Source of the DNA: DYRB01 sp963802205
GTDB taxonomy: Bacteria > Pseudomonadota > Gammaproteobacteria > Chromatiales > Chromatiaceae
Assembly: GCA_963802205.1 (NCBI GenBank)
Contig: CAWDHW010000032.1
Coordinates: 255,169-319,168, forward strand
Reading direction: 5' to 3'
DNA: 64,000 bases
In this document: positions 27,733-37,461 of the stretch, piece by piece
How positions within the stretch are numbered: the stretch's first letter is position 1
Layout of the letters: each line of letters starts with the position of its first letter
The notes under the pieces: model-generated
The model's database searches: none
The model's input: only the letters and a program-made list of their open reading frames with translations
Told to the model about the DNA's origin: nothing
Program-made: the position numbers and the translations under genes

Positions 27733-27878
27733 CACGCTCGCGCACTGGCCGCCGGTCCCGGGCCCTGTCTTAGCTTCAGGGCCGCGGGGTCTGGCGTACT
27801 GGCCCTTCGGCCCCCAGATACCGGGACCGTTCGTCCGAACAAGCCCAGTTGGCCATCGTGAAGAAGGAGCCCAGACGC

Positions 27879-28415
27879 ATGAAATCGACAATCACCATCA
27901 GGAGCGAGACTGACGCCGATATCGGCGCCATCGCAAAAGTGACGATTGCAGCGTTCAAGACCTTGGAGATCAGCAACCACACGGAGCAATTCATCATCGA
28001 GGCGCTACGCGTCGCCAAGGCGCTCACGATATCCTTCGTTGCCGAAGTCAATGGTCGTGTGGTCGGCCATATTGCATTCTCTCCTGTGACCATTTCAGAC
28101 GGCACTCGGAACTGGTACGGCCTTGGACCTGTTTCGGTGTTGCCGGAGTACCAGCGGCAGGGGATCGGCAAGGCCCTGATACGGGAAGGTCTGTCACGGC
28201 TTAGAGACATGAATGCTCGAGGATGCTGTCTCGTTGGGCATCCGGACTACTACAGAAAATTCGGGTTCACAAACATCCCGGAACTTGTGCATGAAGGTGT
28301 TCCACCGGAGGTCTTTTTCGCTCTGTCTTTCGACGGGCACACTCCGCAGGGCACAGTCGCTTTCCACGAAGGATTCAAAGCCGACGGCCAACAAGAGGGC
28401 GCAGGCGATGCTTGA
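27879..28415 (+). CDS. GNAT-family N-acetyltransferase (YhbS-like)
   Basis: 178-residue acetyltransferase. The acetyl-CoA motif is in GPVSVLPEYQRQGIGKALI, preceded by VVGHIAFSPV and followed by GHPDYYRKFGF, typical of YhbS-type proteins whose substrates are unknown. The ATG at 27879 follows AAGGAG. By eye the gene is less GC-rich than its neighbours (many TTC, GAA and AAG codons next to A/T-ending ones), suggesting acquisition by transfer. It follows pat by about 150 bases; a functional link is not implied. Confidence 0.85.
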   Translation: MKSTITIRSETDADIGAIAKVTIAAFKTLEISNHTEQFIIEALRVAKALTISFVAEVNGRVVGHIAFSPVTISDGTRNWYGLGPVSVLPEYQRQGIGKALIREGLSRLRDMNARGCCLVGHPDYYRKFGFTNIPELVHEGVPPEVFFALSFDGHTPQGTVAFHEGFKADGQQEGAGDA

Positions 28416-28620
28416 CAGCGCGGCTGACCCTCCGCATTGGGAACGCTTCGGATTCGACAAGGGCCAGTCCGAGACCAACCGCGACTGACGGCTCAGGGTT
28501 GTGTCTGGACCCCCAAGCGCGGCCTTTCGGGTTTGAAACCACCCCCTCTGAGAGATGGCCGTCTGTTCTGGACGGGGCGAATGCCCGGTCCGGCGGGCTG
28601 ATTCGCACCGACCGCCAGAT

Positions 28621-29262
28621 TCAGGGAATCCCCAACAGTTTGTGGGTCTGCATACTCAACCGCCAGCGGGGGTGTGCCATGCAATAGGCGATGGCCCTTT
28701 GGATGTTCGCGGCGAGATCGGGCCCGTCCATGGGCTGGAGGTAGAAGTGGGCGAACGCCAGCCCGGCGAAACGCTCCGGTAGGGCATCCGGTTGCGGGTA
28801 GACCAGCTTCAGCTCGCTGCCGGCTTTGAGTATCAGCCCGGCGTCGGCCTTGGGGCTGACGCAGATCCAGTCGATGCCGGGCGGGGCCGGGCGAGTGCCA
28901 TTGGTTTCGACGGCGATCTCGCAGCCGCGGGCGTGCAGGGCCTCGACCAGTGGGGCATCCAGTTGCAGCAGTGGCTCGCCGCCGGTGCAGACCACATAGG
29001 GGCGGATGCCGGGACTTACCTCGGCGGGCCACGCGGCGAGGATCTGGTCGGCCAATGCCTCGGCCGTGGCGTACCTGCCCCCACCGGGTCCGTCGATTCC
29101 CCGGAAGTCGGTGTCGCAGAAGGTGCAGATCGCCTTGGCCCTGTCCTGTTCGCGCCCGGACCAGAGGTTACAGCCGGTAAAGCGGCAGAAGACGGCCGGC
29201 CGGCCGGTCTGGGCCCCCTCGCCCTGGAGGGTGTAGAAGACCTCCTTGACCTTGTAGCTCAT
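28621..29262 (-). CDS. queE: 7-carboxy-7-deazaguanine synthase QueE
   Basis: Radical-SAM enzyme that makes CDG from carboxytetrahydropterin in queuosine synthesis. It has the variant cluster motif C-x14-C-x2-C (from CNLWSGREQ to AICTFCDTDF), VVCTGGEPLLQLD and VETNGTRPAP. 213 residues. Its start overlaps the stop of the preceding QueD-like gene by an ATGA, so the two are co-translated. queC and queF are not in the window. Confidence 0.92.
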   Translation of the reverse strand: MSYKVKEVFYTLQGEGAQTGRPAVFCRFTGCNLWSGREQDRAKAICTFCDTDFRGIDGPGGGRYATAEALADQILAAWPAEVSPGIRPYVVCTGGEPLLQLDAPLVEALHARGCEIAVETNGTRPAPPGIDWICVSPKADAGLILKAGSELKLVYPQPDALPERFAGLAFAHFYLQPMDGPDLAANIQRAIAYCMAHPRWRLSMQTHKLLGIP

Positions 29263-30353
29263 GACGGCAGGGCGGGCCCCAGTTCCCCCCAGCACAGTGC
29301 GGCGCCGCAGCCGGGGGTCTCGTGCAGGTCGATGCGGTCGAGTTGGGGCAGGCGGTCGGCCATCGATTGGCGCATCCAGCGGCAGAGGCTCCCGGGGTCG
29401 GCGTCGCCCAGGTCCGGCAGGTCGTTGAGGCGGTGGTGGTCGAGGCGCTCGTAGACGGGCTTGAACAGGGCCTTGACGTCCCCGTAGTCCACTGTCCAGC
29501 CCAGGACCTGATCCAGGGGGGCGGTCAGGTGCAGGCGCAGCAGGTAACTGTGACCGTGCAGGCGGCGGCGCGGGTCGCCGTCGGGGGCGCGCTCCAACCG
29601 CAGGGCGGACTCGAAGCGCTGCTCCTTCCAGATGCGGTAATGACGCCCGTCGTAGTGGCAGCCCGCGGTGGCGGTCTCGTAGACGGTGATCCAGGACAGG
29701 GCCGGCAGGGCGGGCTGGATGCGTCGCCATAGCCAGCTCGCCAGGATCTCGCTGGTGGGGTTCTCAAGGCCCTGGATGTCGTTGAGGCAGGCATGGTGCA
29801 GTTGCGCCTCGATGGGTGCCCAGAGTGCACCGAGCTGATCGAAGTCCAGGCCCATGTCGAGCCCGGCCAGGTCCTGATTGGCGTGCAGTATCACCTCGAA
29901 CCCGTGTCCGTGCATGCGCCCGCAGGGGTGGCCCGGCGGGACCTTGGGCAGGCGGTGGGCCGCCTCGAAGCGGAAGCGCCGCCAGAGGTGGGCCTGATCC
30001 GCGGCGTCGAGGTCCGCGCCCTGGTCGTGGGTGCTACGGATGCCGACGGACTCCACCCCGGGGACCGCGATGTGTCGGCGAATCCAGCGTGCCAGGTTTT
30101 CGTCCGTGGGAACAGGGATTTGCTCGTTCAGGTCGCGGTAGTCCAGGTCAGTGGCGCAGACCCCCAGGGCCTGGGCAAGTGCCCCGGCTTCCCCGCCCCG
30201 GAAAGGCGCCCAGCCCGTCGGCAGCTCGGCGCGGACCCGGGCGATGAAGCTATGCCCATGCAGGCGCCGGGAACGGTGCCCCTCGGGCAGGATGGGGACA
30301 CGCCGGGCGGCCTCGAAGGGGGCGGCGGCCAGGTAGAGAAGGCGCTCGGTCAT
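29259..30353 (-). CDS. Triple-domain 6-carboxytetrahydropterin synthase (QueD-like)
   Basis: 364 residues made of three consecutive PTPS/QueD-like domains (about 1-115, 125-243 and 244-364), where QueD is normally one 120-residue domain. The middle domain keeps the zinc histidines H133, H148, H150 and the catalytic C144 in GHPCGRMHGHGFE. In the first domain the equivalent of the first His is R17 and of the Cys is S28, though LHGHSF remains. In the third they are L251 and R262. So only the middle copy should be catalytic; the others may be structural. The reaction would turn dihydroneopterin triphosphate into carboxytetrahydropterin, the QueE substrate. Confidence 0.85.
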   Translation of the reverse strand: MTERLLYLAAAPFEAARRVPILPEGHRSRRLHGHSFIARVRAELPTGWAPFRGGEAGALAQALGVCATDLDYRDLNEQIPVPTDENLARWIRRHIAVPGVESVGIRSTHDQGADLDAADQAHLWRRFRFEAAHRLPKVPPGHPCGRMHGHGFEVILHANQDLAGLDMGLDFDQLGALWAPIEAQLHHACLNDIQGLENPTSEILASWLWRRIQPALPALSWITVYETATAGCHYDGRHYRIWKEQRFESALRLERAPDGDPRRRLHGHSYLLRLHLTAPLDQVLGWTVDYGDVKALFKPVYERLDHHRLNDLPDLGDADPGSLCRWMRQSMADRLPQLDRIDLHETPGCGAALCWGELGPALPS

Positions 30354-30355
30354 GC

Positions 30356-32803
30356 TCAGGGTCTCAGGGTCAGAATTCCGATCTCGGCCCCCGGTGCCGG
30401 CCCACCCCAGGGCATGGGGTGGCTGGCGCCGCCCAGCCAGTCGGCGAGCTGGTCGCTGCGGTAGGGGGACAGGCGGTGGCCAGACTGGCCGAGAGGCAGC
30501 GTCAGGCGCGATTTTGTCCAGTCCCCGGGGGTGAAGACCGCCCGGCAGGAGGGGGCGAAGAGGACCTCCCCGGGGTGTCCGGGGTCGGCCTTGGCGACAT
30601 TGATGGTCGCCCCATCCCCTGCCATCGGGACCGGGCCGACGGAGAACAGGGGGCCGAGGATCGGCGCCTTCGCGAAGGCGTGGGGGAAGGTCAGGTGGCG
30701 CACCCTGTCCAGGCGCTGGCCGTCCGCCTCCGGCGACAGGGTCTGCAAGTCGGCCCAGGCGGCGCGCAGGGCCCGCCCCCAGACCTCGGCTTCGCCCTCG
30801 CGCCCTGGGGTGCCGATGTCATCCCAGAAGGTCGAGGGTTGGCCGCGGATGGCCTCATCCAGGGGGCTATAGAAGGCAATATCCAGGGACATCAGTGGCC
30901 CCAGGTCGTCCCCCAGTTCGTCGCCGTAGAGGGACCGGTAGAGGGCCGGACGTAGCAGGCTGAACAGGGCAGCGGCGCGGCTGTCGGGAACAAAGCCCCC
31001 ACCCCAGTCGAGCAGGAAACGCTCCGCGATGCGCCGCGCCTCCGGATCGACCTCCCGGAGCTTGGGCAAGAGGGCGCGGAGCGCGGCGAGGTACATCCGC
31101 GCCTGGGGGCTGATGCGGTCCTGCTGCATGCGAGAGGCACTGGCGGCGTTCTGGGGCGGACCCTCCGCCAGCAGCTCGGCGATGCGCTGGGCGCGGTAGG
31201 GGGCGGACCAGGAGTGGGAGACGTTGACCGGGAAATTGGCCGGTATGGTGCGGTTGTTGGCAGTGATCAGGATGCCGCCGGGGGGCCTGATCAGACCGGG
31301 GTTGTCGCTGCCCGGGACAGTACCGGTCCAGCCGTAACCCGGTTCCCAGCCAGGGACCGGGTAGGCTCCAAGGCCGCGACCGCGCAACGGGAGGCGCCCG
31401 GTCACCTGCCAGGCGATGCCGCCATCGCGATGGGCGAGCATCAGGTTCTGGGCGGCGTGGGTGAACTCCAACCCGGCGGCGCGGCCCTCCTCCAGGCTGG
31501 TCGCCGTGGCAAGCCGGGCGAGACCGGCGAAGGCCCGATCCGGCGCTTCGGTGGCCCAACGCAGTGTCAGCAGGGCCTGCGTATCCAGTCCCGGGAGGTC
31601 GAGCAGGGTCCCGGTCTGGTCCCCCAGCACATCGTTCAGGACGACACCGTGGTTGGTACTGCGGAGCACCAGGGCCACCGGCTCGGGACGCCCTTTGACG
31701 GCGATGAGTTGGGTACGCTCGGCAATGGGGGCACTGGCCCCGTCGGGGCGCTCGACGCGATCCCCTTGCGCGGTCGGGCGTTCGACGAAGAGGTCCTGGG
31801 TATCGGCATTGACGGTGGTGAAGCCCCAGGCGATGTCGGCGTTGTGGCCGATCAGGACCAGGGGCACCCCGGGCAGGGCCACCCCGGCGACGTGCAGCGC
31901 CGGGGCCCGCAGCTCCAGTTCGTACCAGATCCCCGGCATCGACGGTGCCAGGTGAGGGTCATTGGCGAGCAGGGGCTGGCCATCGGCGGTGTGGTCCCCG
32001 CGCAGCGCCCAGGCGTTGCTGGCGGGGGCAGGGACCGGCAGGCCCCAGCGTGCCGGCAGGTCGAGGATCGGCCCCAGGGCCGCGGCCAGGGCGGCGACCC
32101 CGGGCCCTGGCGTCGGCTCCACCAGGTCCGAGGGAAGCCCCGCCGCCCCCTCCGGGGCCGCAATCCCCTCGTCGGTAGGGAAGAGCTCGGCGGCGCGGAC
32201 ATTGCCCAGGCGTCGGGCCAGGCGCAGCCAGACCAGTTCACCGCGCAGGTTGTAGGACAGGACCCAGGCCAGGTACTCGCCGATGGCCAGGCTGTCCTCC
32301 GCCCGCCAGGGCTCGGGTGCGAAGCCGGCGATGCGGTACTCGATGGGCAATCGCCCGGCGGCCTGGGCCTGATAGGCATTGACCCCGGCGGCGTAGGCGT
32401 CCAGGTAGTCGCGATAGGGTGGCTCCAGGGCATCCAGGGCCTGGCGTGCCGCGGCCCCCAGGCCGATGGTCCGCATCAGGCGGTCCGCGGGCAGGGCGTC
32501 CTCTCCGAAGACCTCCGCCAGTCGCCCCTGGGCCAGGCGGCGCATCAGGTCCATCTGCCACATGCGCTCGGCGGCGACCACGTAGCCCTGGGCGAAGAGC
32601 AGATCGGTGACCCCCTCGGCACTGATGCTGGGGACGGCGTGGGGCCCGTAGCGGACCTCCACCTGGGCAGCAAGCCCTGGGAGTATCAGGTCCCCGGTAT
32701 AGCGCGGCTCCGCCCCCTTGGTGCCCAGATAGCCCCAGGCCGCCAGCCCCAGGACCAGGCCCAGGGCTGACAGGAGGAACAAGGCTTTGAGCAATCGCGA
32801 CAT
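30356..32803 (-). CDS. Penicillin acylase-family N-terminal nucleophile hydrolase
   Basis: 815-residue precursor of a periplasmic Ntn hydrolase. An N-terminal hydrophobic segment (residues 5-25) acts as signal or anchor. The alpha chain is followed by a linker and the autocatalytic cleavage site before the nucleophile Ser in PAPASNAWALRG; then NDPHLAPSMPGIWYE, VALPGVPLVLIGHN and HRDGGIAWQVTGRLP are typical of penicillin and acyl-homoserine-lactone acylases. The natural substrate is unknown; quorum-signal acylation or envelope amides are possible. It ends two bases before the QueD-like gene begins, so it is probably co-transcribed upstream of the queuosine genes. Confidence 0.87.
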   Translation of the reverse strand: MSRLLKALFLLSALGLVLGLAAWGYLGTKGAEPRYTGDLILPGLAAQVEVRYGPHAVPSISAEGVTDLLFAQGYVVAAERMWQMDLMRRLAQGRLAEVFGEDALPADRLMRTIGLGAAARQALDALEPPYRDYLDAYAAGVNAYQAQAAGRLPIEYRIAGFAPEPWRAEDSLAIGEYLAWVLSYNLRGELVWLRLARRLGNVRAAELFPTDEGIAAPEGAAGLPSDLVEPTPGPGVAALAAALGPILDLPARWGLPVPAPASNAWALRGDHTADGQPLLANDPHLAPSMPGIWYELELRAPALHVAGVALPGVPLVLIGHNADIAWGFTTVNADTQDLFVERPTAQGDRVERPDGASAPIAERTQLIAVKGRPEPVALVLRSTNHGVVLNDVLGDQTGTLLDLPGLDTQALLTLRWATEAPDRAFAGLARLATATSLEEGRAAGLEFTHAAQNLMLAHRDGGIAWQVTGRLPLRGRGLGAYPVPGWEPGYGWTGTVPGSDNPGLIRPPGGILITANNRTIPANFPVNVSHSWSAPYRAQRIAELLAEGPPQNAASASRMQQDRISPQARMYLAALRALLPKLREVDPEARRIAERFLLDWGGGFVPDSRAAALFSLLRPALYRSLYGDELGDDLGPLMSLDIAFYSPLDEAIRGQPSTFWDDIGTPGREGEAEVWGRALRAAWADLQTLSPEADGQRLDRVRHLTFPHAFAKAPILGPLFSVGPVPMAGDGATINVAKADPGHPGEVLFAPSCRAVFTPGDWTKSRLTLPLGQSGHRLSPYRSDQLADWLGGASHPMPWGGPAPGAEIGILTLRP

Positions 32804-33013
32804 GGTCTCGCCGGCGGGGGCCTGTGGGTGGTCCAGACAAACAGAATCCGCCCCCTTTGTCGAGCTTGCGCCCACTATGGCTTTCCCTATACTAATCGCC
32901 GTTCGGCTATGGGCCGACCGCCCGACCGGCATGGCAACCCACCGACCTGTTTCCCACAGCGCCCAACCGAACGATTCGGCCAAGCCCCGCCGCCCCCCTG
33001 CATCGAGGTACCC

Positions 33014-34532
33014 ATGCAGCCCCCGCGCCTTTCCATCTTCCCTCTGACCCTCGCCCTGCTGATCTATGGGGCACAGGCCCACAGCGGATTCGATTTTGCC
33101 AACGTGGTACAGGAGGCAGAGACCCTGGCGGGGCAAGCCTACGCCCCGCCCCCGGCGACCCCGGAGCTGCTGGTGAACCTGCCCTACGACCAGTTCCAGG
33201 CGATCCGCTTCCGCCCGGAGCAGAGCCTGTGGCGCGGAGACGGTTCCCGCTTCCAGATGATGTTCTTCCACCCCGGGCTCTACTTCCGTAGCCCGGTGGA
33301 CGTGCTTGTGGTCGATGAGCAGGGCGCGACTCCATTGGGCTTCGAGAAGTCCTGGTTCGACTATCCGCCGAAGCTGGCCCAGGAGATCCCCAACGACCTC
33401 GGCTTCGCCGGCATCAAGTTCACCTATCCGCTGACCGGCCCGGACGTGCAGAATCAGTTCATGGTCTTCGCCGGGGCCAGCTACTTCCGCGGCGTCGGGC
33501 GCGACGAGAGCTTCGGCATCTCCGGGCGCGGCCTGGCCCTGGATACCGGGCTGCCGGTGGGGGAGGAATTCCCCCTGTTCCGCCGCTTCTGGCTGGTCAA
33601 GCCGGGCCGGGACGACAGCACCATGACCTTCTACGCACTGCTCGACAGCAAGAGCGTCGCCGGGGCCTACCGCTTCGTGCTCACACCCGGGGAGCCGACG
33701 GTCATGGCGGTGGATGCGACCCTGTTCTTCCGCCGCGGCGTGGCCCAGGTCGGCCTGGCACCCTTGACCAGCATGTTCTTCCATGGCGAGAACACCGACC
33801 GGCCGCTGGGCCACTGGCGGCCTGAGGTCCACGACTCCGACGGTCTGGCGGTGGAGACCGGCAGCCGGCGAGCGCCTGTGGCGCCCCCTGACCAATCCCA
33901 AGCGCCTGAGCCACAGCTACTTCTCCGTCACCAACCCGCGCGGCTTCGGGCTCTTGCAGCGAGACCGCCGCTTCACCTCCTACGAGGACCCGGAGGCGCA
34001 GTACCAGAACCGCCCCAACGCCTGGATAGTCCCCAAGGGCGACTGGGGCGAGGGCAATGTCATCCTGGTGGAGATCCCCACCGACAAGGAGACCAACGAC
34101 AACATCGTCGCCTTCTGGACCCCCAAGGCCGAGGTCAAGCCCGGAACCCGGCTGGACCTGTCCTACGAGGTCCATCTGGGCGGGGGCGCTACCCCGGCCC
34201 AGACCGGCGGTTTCGCCAGCGCGACCTATGTCGGTTTCGGCGATGTGATCGGCGGCGGCGACGTCAAGGGCACGGTGCGGGTCCTGGCGGACTTCACTGG
34301 TGGCGAACTCCCCGGCCTGCCTGCCAATGCCACGGTGAGCGCGGTGGTCAATGTCAACGAAGGGGCCGAACTGATCCACCAGACGGTCTTCCCGGTGCCC
34401 GAGAACAAGGGTTGGCGCCTTTCGCTCCTGGTCAAGCCGCCCAAGGACAAGCCCCTGGAGATGCGCGCCTTCCTGAAGATGGATAGCGCCATCCTGACCG
34501 AGACCTGGACCTATCGGGTCGAGGCGCCCTAG
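33014..34532 (+). pseudogene. opgG: Glucan biosynthesis protein OpgG, frameshifted
   Basis: Periplasmic protein needed for osmoregulated periplasmic glucan synthesis. A signal peptide (MQPPRLSIFPLTLALLIYG, cleavage after AQA) leads into OpgG: VNLPYDQFQAIRFRPEQSLW, FWLVKPGRDDSTMTFYALLD and EVHDSDGLAVETGS. At about 33874 one extra C (AGCCGG) shifts the frame; the next frame continues GERLWRPLTNPKRL to a stop at 34532 with normal family sequence (NPRGFGLLQRDRRF, DNIVAFWTPK). Removing one base restores an about 505-residue protein. Since opgH downstream is intact, a sequencing error or very recent mutation is likely. Confidence 0.82.
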
Positions 34533-34535
34533 CCC

Positions 34536-35033
34536 ATGGGCACCGACCTCGCCGACACAGGTCCGGACAGCGAACTCGATCCCGACTTCGATCCGCAAGC
34601 CGCGGTGGAGGAGATCCCGGGTGCCGCATTACGGTCCCTGGACGCCTGCCCCGATGACCTGCCCAAGGCGTGTGACCGCATCTGGAGCTACATGGAGCGG
34701 CTCGGGGTCGAGCCCTGCGAGCGCGGCAAGATCACCCTGGACCTGCTCGACCGGGCCATGGAGACCACCCTCGCCGAGGGCGGGCACCTCACCCCGGCGG
34801 CCATGGATGCCCTGACCGCCTGGCTCGCCGAGCGCCAGGCGGCGGCCGCGACCCCGAACCCCTGCGACGATACCAGCCTCCTCGGCCAACTCGCCCACCC
34901 GCCGGTGCAGCGCCAATGTATGGCCCCGGAGCGGCGCAGCGGGCGCGGCGCCTGGCGTCGCCCCCCCCAGGCCGTCAAACCTTCCGTGCCCAATCCGTCC
35001 CCGCCGAATCAGTCCCCGAAAGTCAATCCATGA
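34536..35033 (+). CDS. Unknown 165-aa protein between opgG and opgH
   Basis: Begins three bases after opgG and its stop overlaps the opgH start in ATGA, so it is almost surely translated with them. The first half is acidic and helical (DLPKACDRIWSYMERLGVEP, then LLDRAMETTLAEGGHL); the last 45 residues are Pro/Arg-rich and disordered (APERRSGRGAWRRPP). There is no signal peptide or membrane segment. E. coli OpgH has a cytoplasmic N-terminal extension of about 140 residues that is missing from the OpgH here, so this may replace that extension as a separate protein, but no clear sequence similarity is seen. Confidence 0.7.
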   Translation: MGTDLADTGPDSELDPDFDPQAAVEEIPGAALRSLDACPDDLPKACDRIWSYMERLGVEPCERGKITLDLLDRAMETTLAEGGHLTPAAMDALTAWLAERQAAAATPNPCDDTSLLGQLAHPPVQRQCMAPERRSGRGAWRRPPQAVKPSVPNPSPPNQSPKVNP

Positions 35034-37093
35034 GCAAGCGCTACGCCAACTGGCGGGCCCACGCCTACTTGCGGCGCGGGCTCGGTCTCAGCCTGGTCCT
35101 GATCCAGACCCTGCTGGCGACCCACTATGCCATGTGGCTCCTCCCCTATCATGGTGACCATCCGCTGGAGCTGGCCACTGCGGCGGTCTTCGGGCTGCTG
35201 TTTGCCTGGGTCTCCGCGGGCTTCTGGACCGGCATGTTCGGGCTCTACGACCGTCTGCGCGGCGGGGACCCGGTCCACATCGCCGCCTGGGACACCCCGG
35301 CGGAATTGGCCGCTACCCCGCTCGCCAAGACCGCCGTGCTGATCCCCATCTACCACGAGGAGGTGGTCCGGGTGGCCGCCGGGATCGAGGCGATCTACCA
35401 GTCCGTCGCCGACACAGGGCACCTGGATGACTTCGAGTTCTTCATCCTGTCGGACTCTCGCGACCCTGAGGTCTGGCTGCGGGAGCAGGAGGCTTGGCAG
35501 CGCCTGTGCAACCGCCTCGGGGCCCGGGGCCGTCTGCACTATCGGCGTCGGGGCCTGAACCTCAACCGCAAGAGCGGCAATGTCGCCGACTTCCTGCGCC
35601 GCTGGGGCAAGGGGTTCGTCCACATGGTGGTCCTGGACGCGGACAGCCTCATGGATGGCGAGACCCTGGTGACCATGGTCCGGACCATGGAGCGCCACCC
35701 GCAAGCGGCCTTGCTCCAGACCGCCCCTCGGGTGATCGACGGCCAGACCTTCTATGCCCGCATCCAGCAGTTCTCCAACCGGATGTATGGACCCCTGTTC
35801 CTGCGCGGCCTGGCCCGCACCCAGATGGGTGACGCCACCTTTTGGGGGCACAACGCCATACTGCGCATCGAACCCTTCGTGCGCCACTGCGCCCTGCCCA
35901 GGGTGCGCGGCTGGGGCCCGCTGACCGGGGGCATCCTGAGCCACGACTTCGTCGAGGCGGCCCTGCTCGGGCGCGCCGGACACGAGATCTGGATCATGCC
36001 GGCCTTGGGCGGGAGCTATGAGGAGACCCCGCCCAGCCTGGTGGACGACCTCAAACGCGACCGCCGCTGGGCCGAGGGTAACCTCCAGCACCTGCGCCTG
36101 CTATTCCTGCCGGGCCTGCGCTTCGTCCACCGCCTGAGCTTCGCCAAGGGGGTCATGGGCTACATCTCCTCGCCCCTGTGGCTGCTTTTTCTGGTGCTGG
36201 GGACCATCGAATACGCCCAAATCCGCTACGGAAACGTCAACTACTTCCCCGAGCCCTACAACCCCTACCCGGTCTGGCCCGAGTGGCATCCGGACTTCGC
36301 CTTCCTGCTGCTGCTCTCGACCTTGTTCCTGCTGTTCGCACCCAAGATCGTCAGCGGCCTGCTGGTCGCGCTGGATCGCAAGGACCGCCGTGGCTTCGGC
36401 GGGGTGGGGAGCATCTTCGGCGGTATCCTGCTGGAGTCGTTGATGTCCGTCTTTTTGGCCCCCATGCGCATGTTCAGCCACAGCGTCTCGGTCCTTGGGG
36501 CCCTGCTGGGGTGGAAGGTGAGTTGGGCCGGGCAGCGCCGCGACGACGGTCGCACCTCCTGGTCCGAGGCCTGGTATCTGCACGGGGCCGGGACCATCGC
36601 GGCGGTGATCTGGATCGCGGTGGCCGTCTGGATCGGCGGCGGCTTCGTCTGGTGGACCCTGCCGGTGTCGGTCCCGCTGCTGCTCGGCCCGGCCATCTCC
36701 GTCCTATTGAGCGACGCGGGGATCGGGGCCTGGCTGCGCACCCGTGGGCTCCTGCTCACCCCTGAAGAGATAGACCCGCCGGAGGTCCTCAAGGCCGTCC
36801 AGCAATCCGACTGGCTCACTGGGGCGGATCAGGTCCCCCACGGCCATGCCTTTGAAGAGGCGGTGGTCGATCCCAAGCGCAACCGCCTGCACGCCGCCCT
36901 GGCACGCCACCGCCGTCACCCGGCCGCCACCGCGGCCTGGCTGGCGGAACTGCGCCTGCGCTGCCTCCAGCAGGGCCCGGGGTCCTTAAGCCGTCAGGAG
37001 CGCAATGCGCTGGCCAGCGACCACTATTCCCTCACCCAACTTCACGGCATGGTCTGGCAGCGGGGGGATGAGGACCACTGGAACCTCAGTTGA
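35030..37093 (+). CDS. opgH: Glucan glucosyltransferase OpgH
   Basis: Inner-membrane GT2 glucosyltransferase that makes the glucan backbone from UDP-glucose. 688 residues. Two helices near the N-terminus (about 16-35 and 50-75), then the catalytic domain with PIYHEEVVRV, MVVLDADSLMDG, ILSHDFVEAALL and the acceptor motif KRDRRWAEGN, followed by several helices and a C-terminal cytoplasmic tail. Compared with E. coli (about 847 residues) it lacks most of the N-terminal extension. ATG at 35030 overlaps the stop of the previous gene. Confidence 0.92.
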   Translation: MSKRYANWRAHAYLRRGLGLSLVLIQTLLATHYAMWLLPYHGDHPLELATAAVFGLLFAWVSAGFWTGMFGLYDRLRGGDPVHIAAWDTPAELAATPLAKTAVLIPIYHEEVVRVAAGIEAIYQSVADTGHLDDFEFFILSDSRDPEVWLREQEAWQRLCNRLGARGRLHYRRRGLNLNRKSGNVADFLRRWGKGFVHMVVLDADSLMDGETLVTMVRTMERHPQAALLQTAPRVIDGQTFYARIQQFSNRMYGPLFLRGLARTQMGDATFWGHNAILRIEPFVRHCALPRVRGWGPLTGGILSHDFVEAALLGRAGHEIWIMPALGGSYEETPPSLVDDLKRDRRWAEGNLQHLRLLFLPGLRFVHRLSFAKGVMGYISSPLWLLFLVLGTIEYAQIRYGNVNYFPEPYNPYPVWPEWHPDFAFLLLLSTLFLLFAPKIVSGLLVALDRKDRRGFGGVGSIFGGILLESLMSVFLAPMRMFSHSVSVLGALLGWKVSWAGQRRDDGRTSWSEAWYLHGAGTIAAVIWIAVAVWIGGGFVWWTLPVSVPLLLGPAISVLLSDAGIGAWLRTRGLLLTPEEIDPPEVLKAVQQSDWLTGADQVPHGHAFEEAVVDPKRNRLHAALARHRRHPAATAAWLAELRLRCLQQGPGSLSRQERNALASDHYSLTQLHGMVWQRGDEDHWNLS

Positions 37094-37461
37094 GGACTCC
37101 AGTTATTGCGCTCCATATTAACCAATGACCAATAGAGGCTTCGCCGGGTTTCACGGCGAACATGCAGATCTACCGGAGGCGAGAGGGCGGGGGACCGCCC
37201 GGCGGGAGGCCACTGTGCGCCTGTGCGCGGTCGGCGTCAGTGGGTCATACTCTTGCGCAGGGGGCTCGGCGTAGCTGTTCGCCACCCGCCCTCATATCCC
37301 CGCGGACCCTGGGCGTGGCTTTAATGCTAACGCTGCGGAAAAGCAACAATTTTGCCGAAGATGGCGACATCCGGAGCAGGAATGCAAGCAGCAAAAGGTG
37401 GGGGAAAAGCCACCAGTCGGACGAGAAAACCACAAACTGCAGATTTTTGGCTGTGGGGAGG
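37094..37461. other. Intergenic region after opgH, including an AT-richer patch
   Basis: No convincing gene is seen. TTCGCCG and CGGCGAA (37140-37160) form a seven-pair hairpin without a T-tract. From about 37310 to 37460 the DNA is visibly richer in A and T than its surroundings, with A-runs such as AAGCAACAATTTTGCC. I compared it with common riboswitches and small RNAs and recognised none. A promoter follows. Confidence 0.45.

Noticed and set aside
37310..37460. Riboswitch or structured RNA in the AT-richer patch
   Set aside because: Compared by eye with cyclic-di-GMP, cobalamin, TPP and yybP-ykoY consensus cores; no match. No stable long hairpin beyond short ones was seen.
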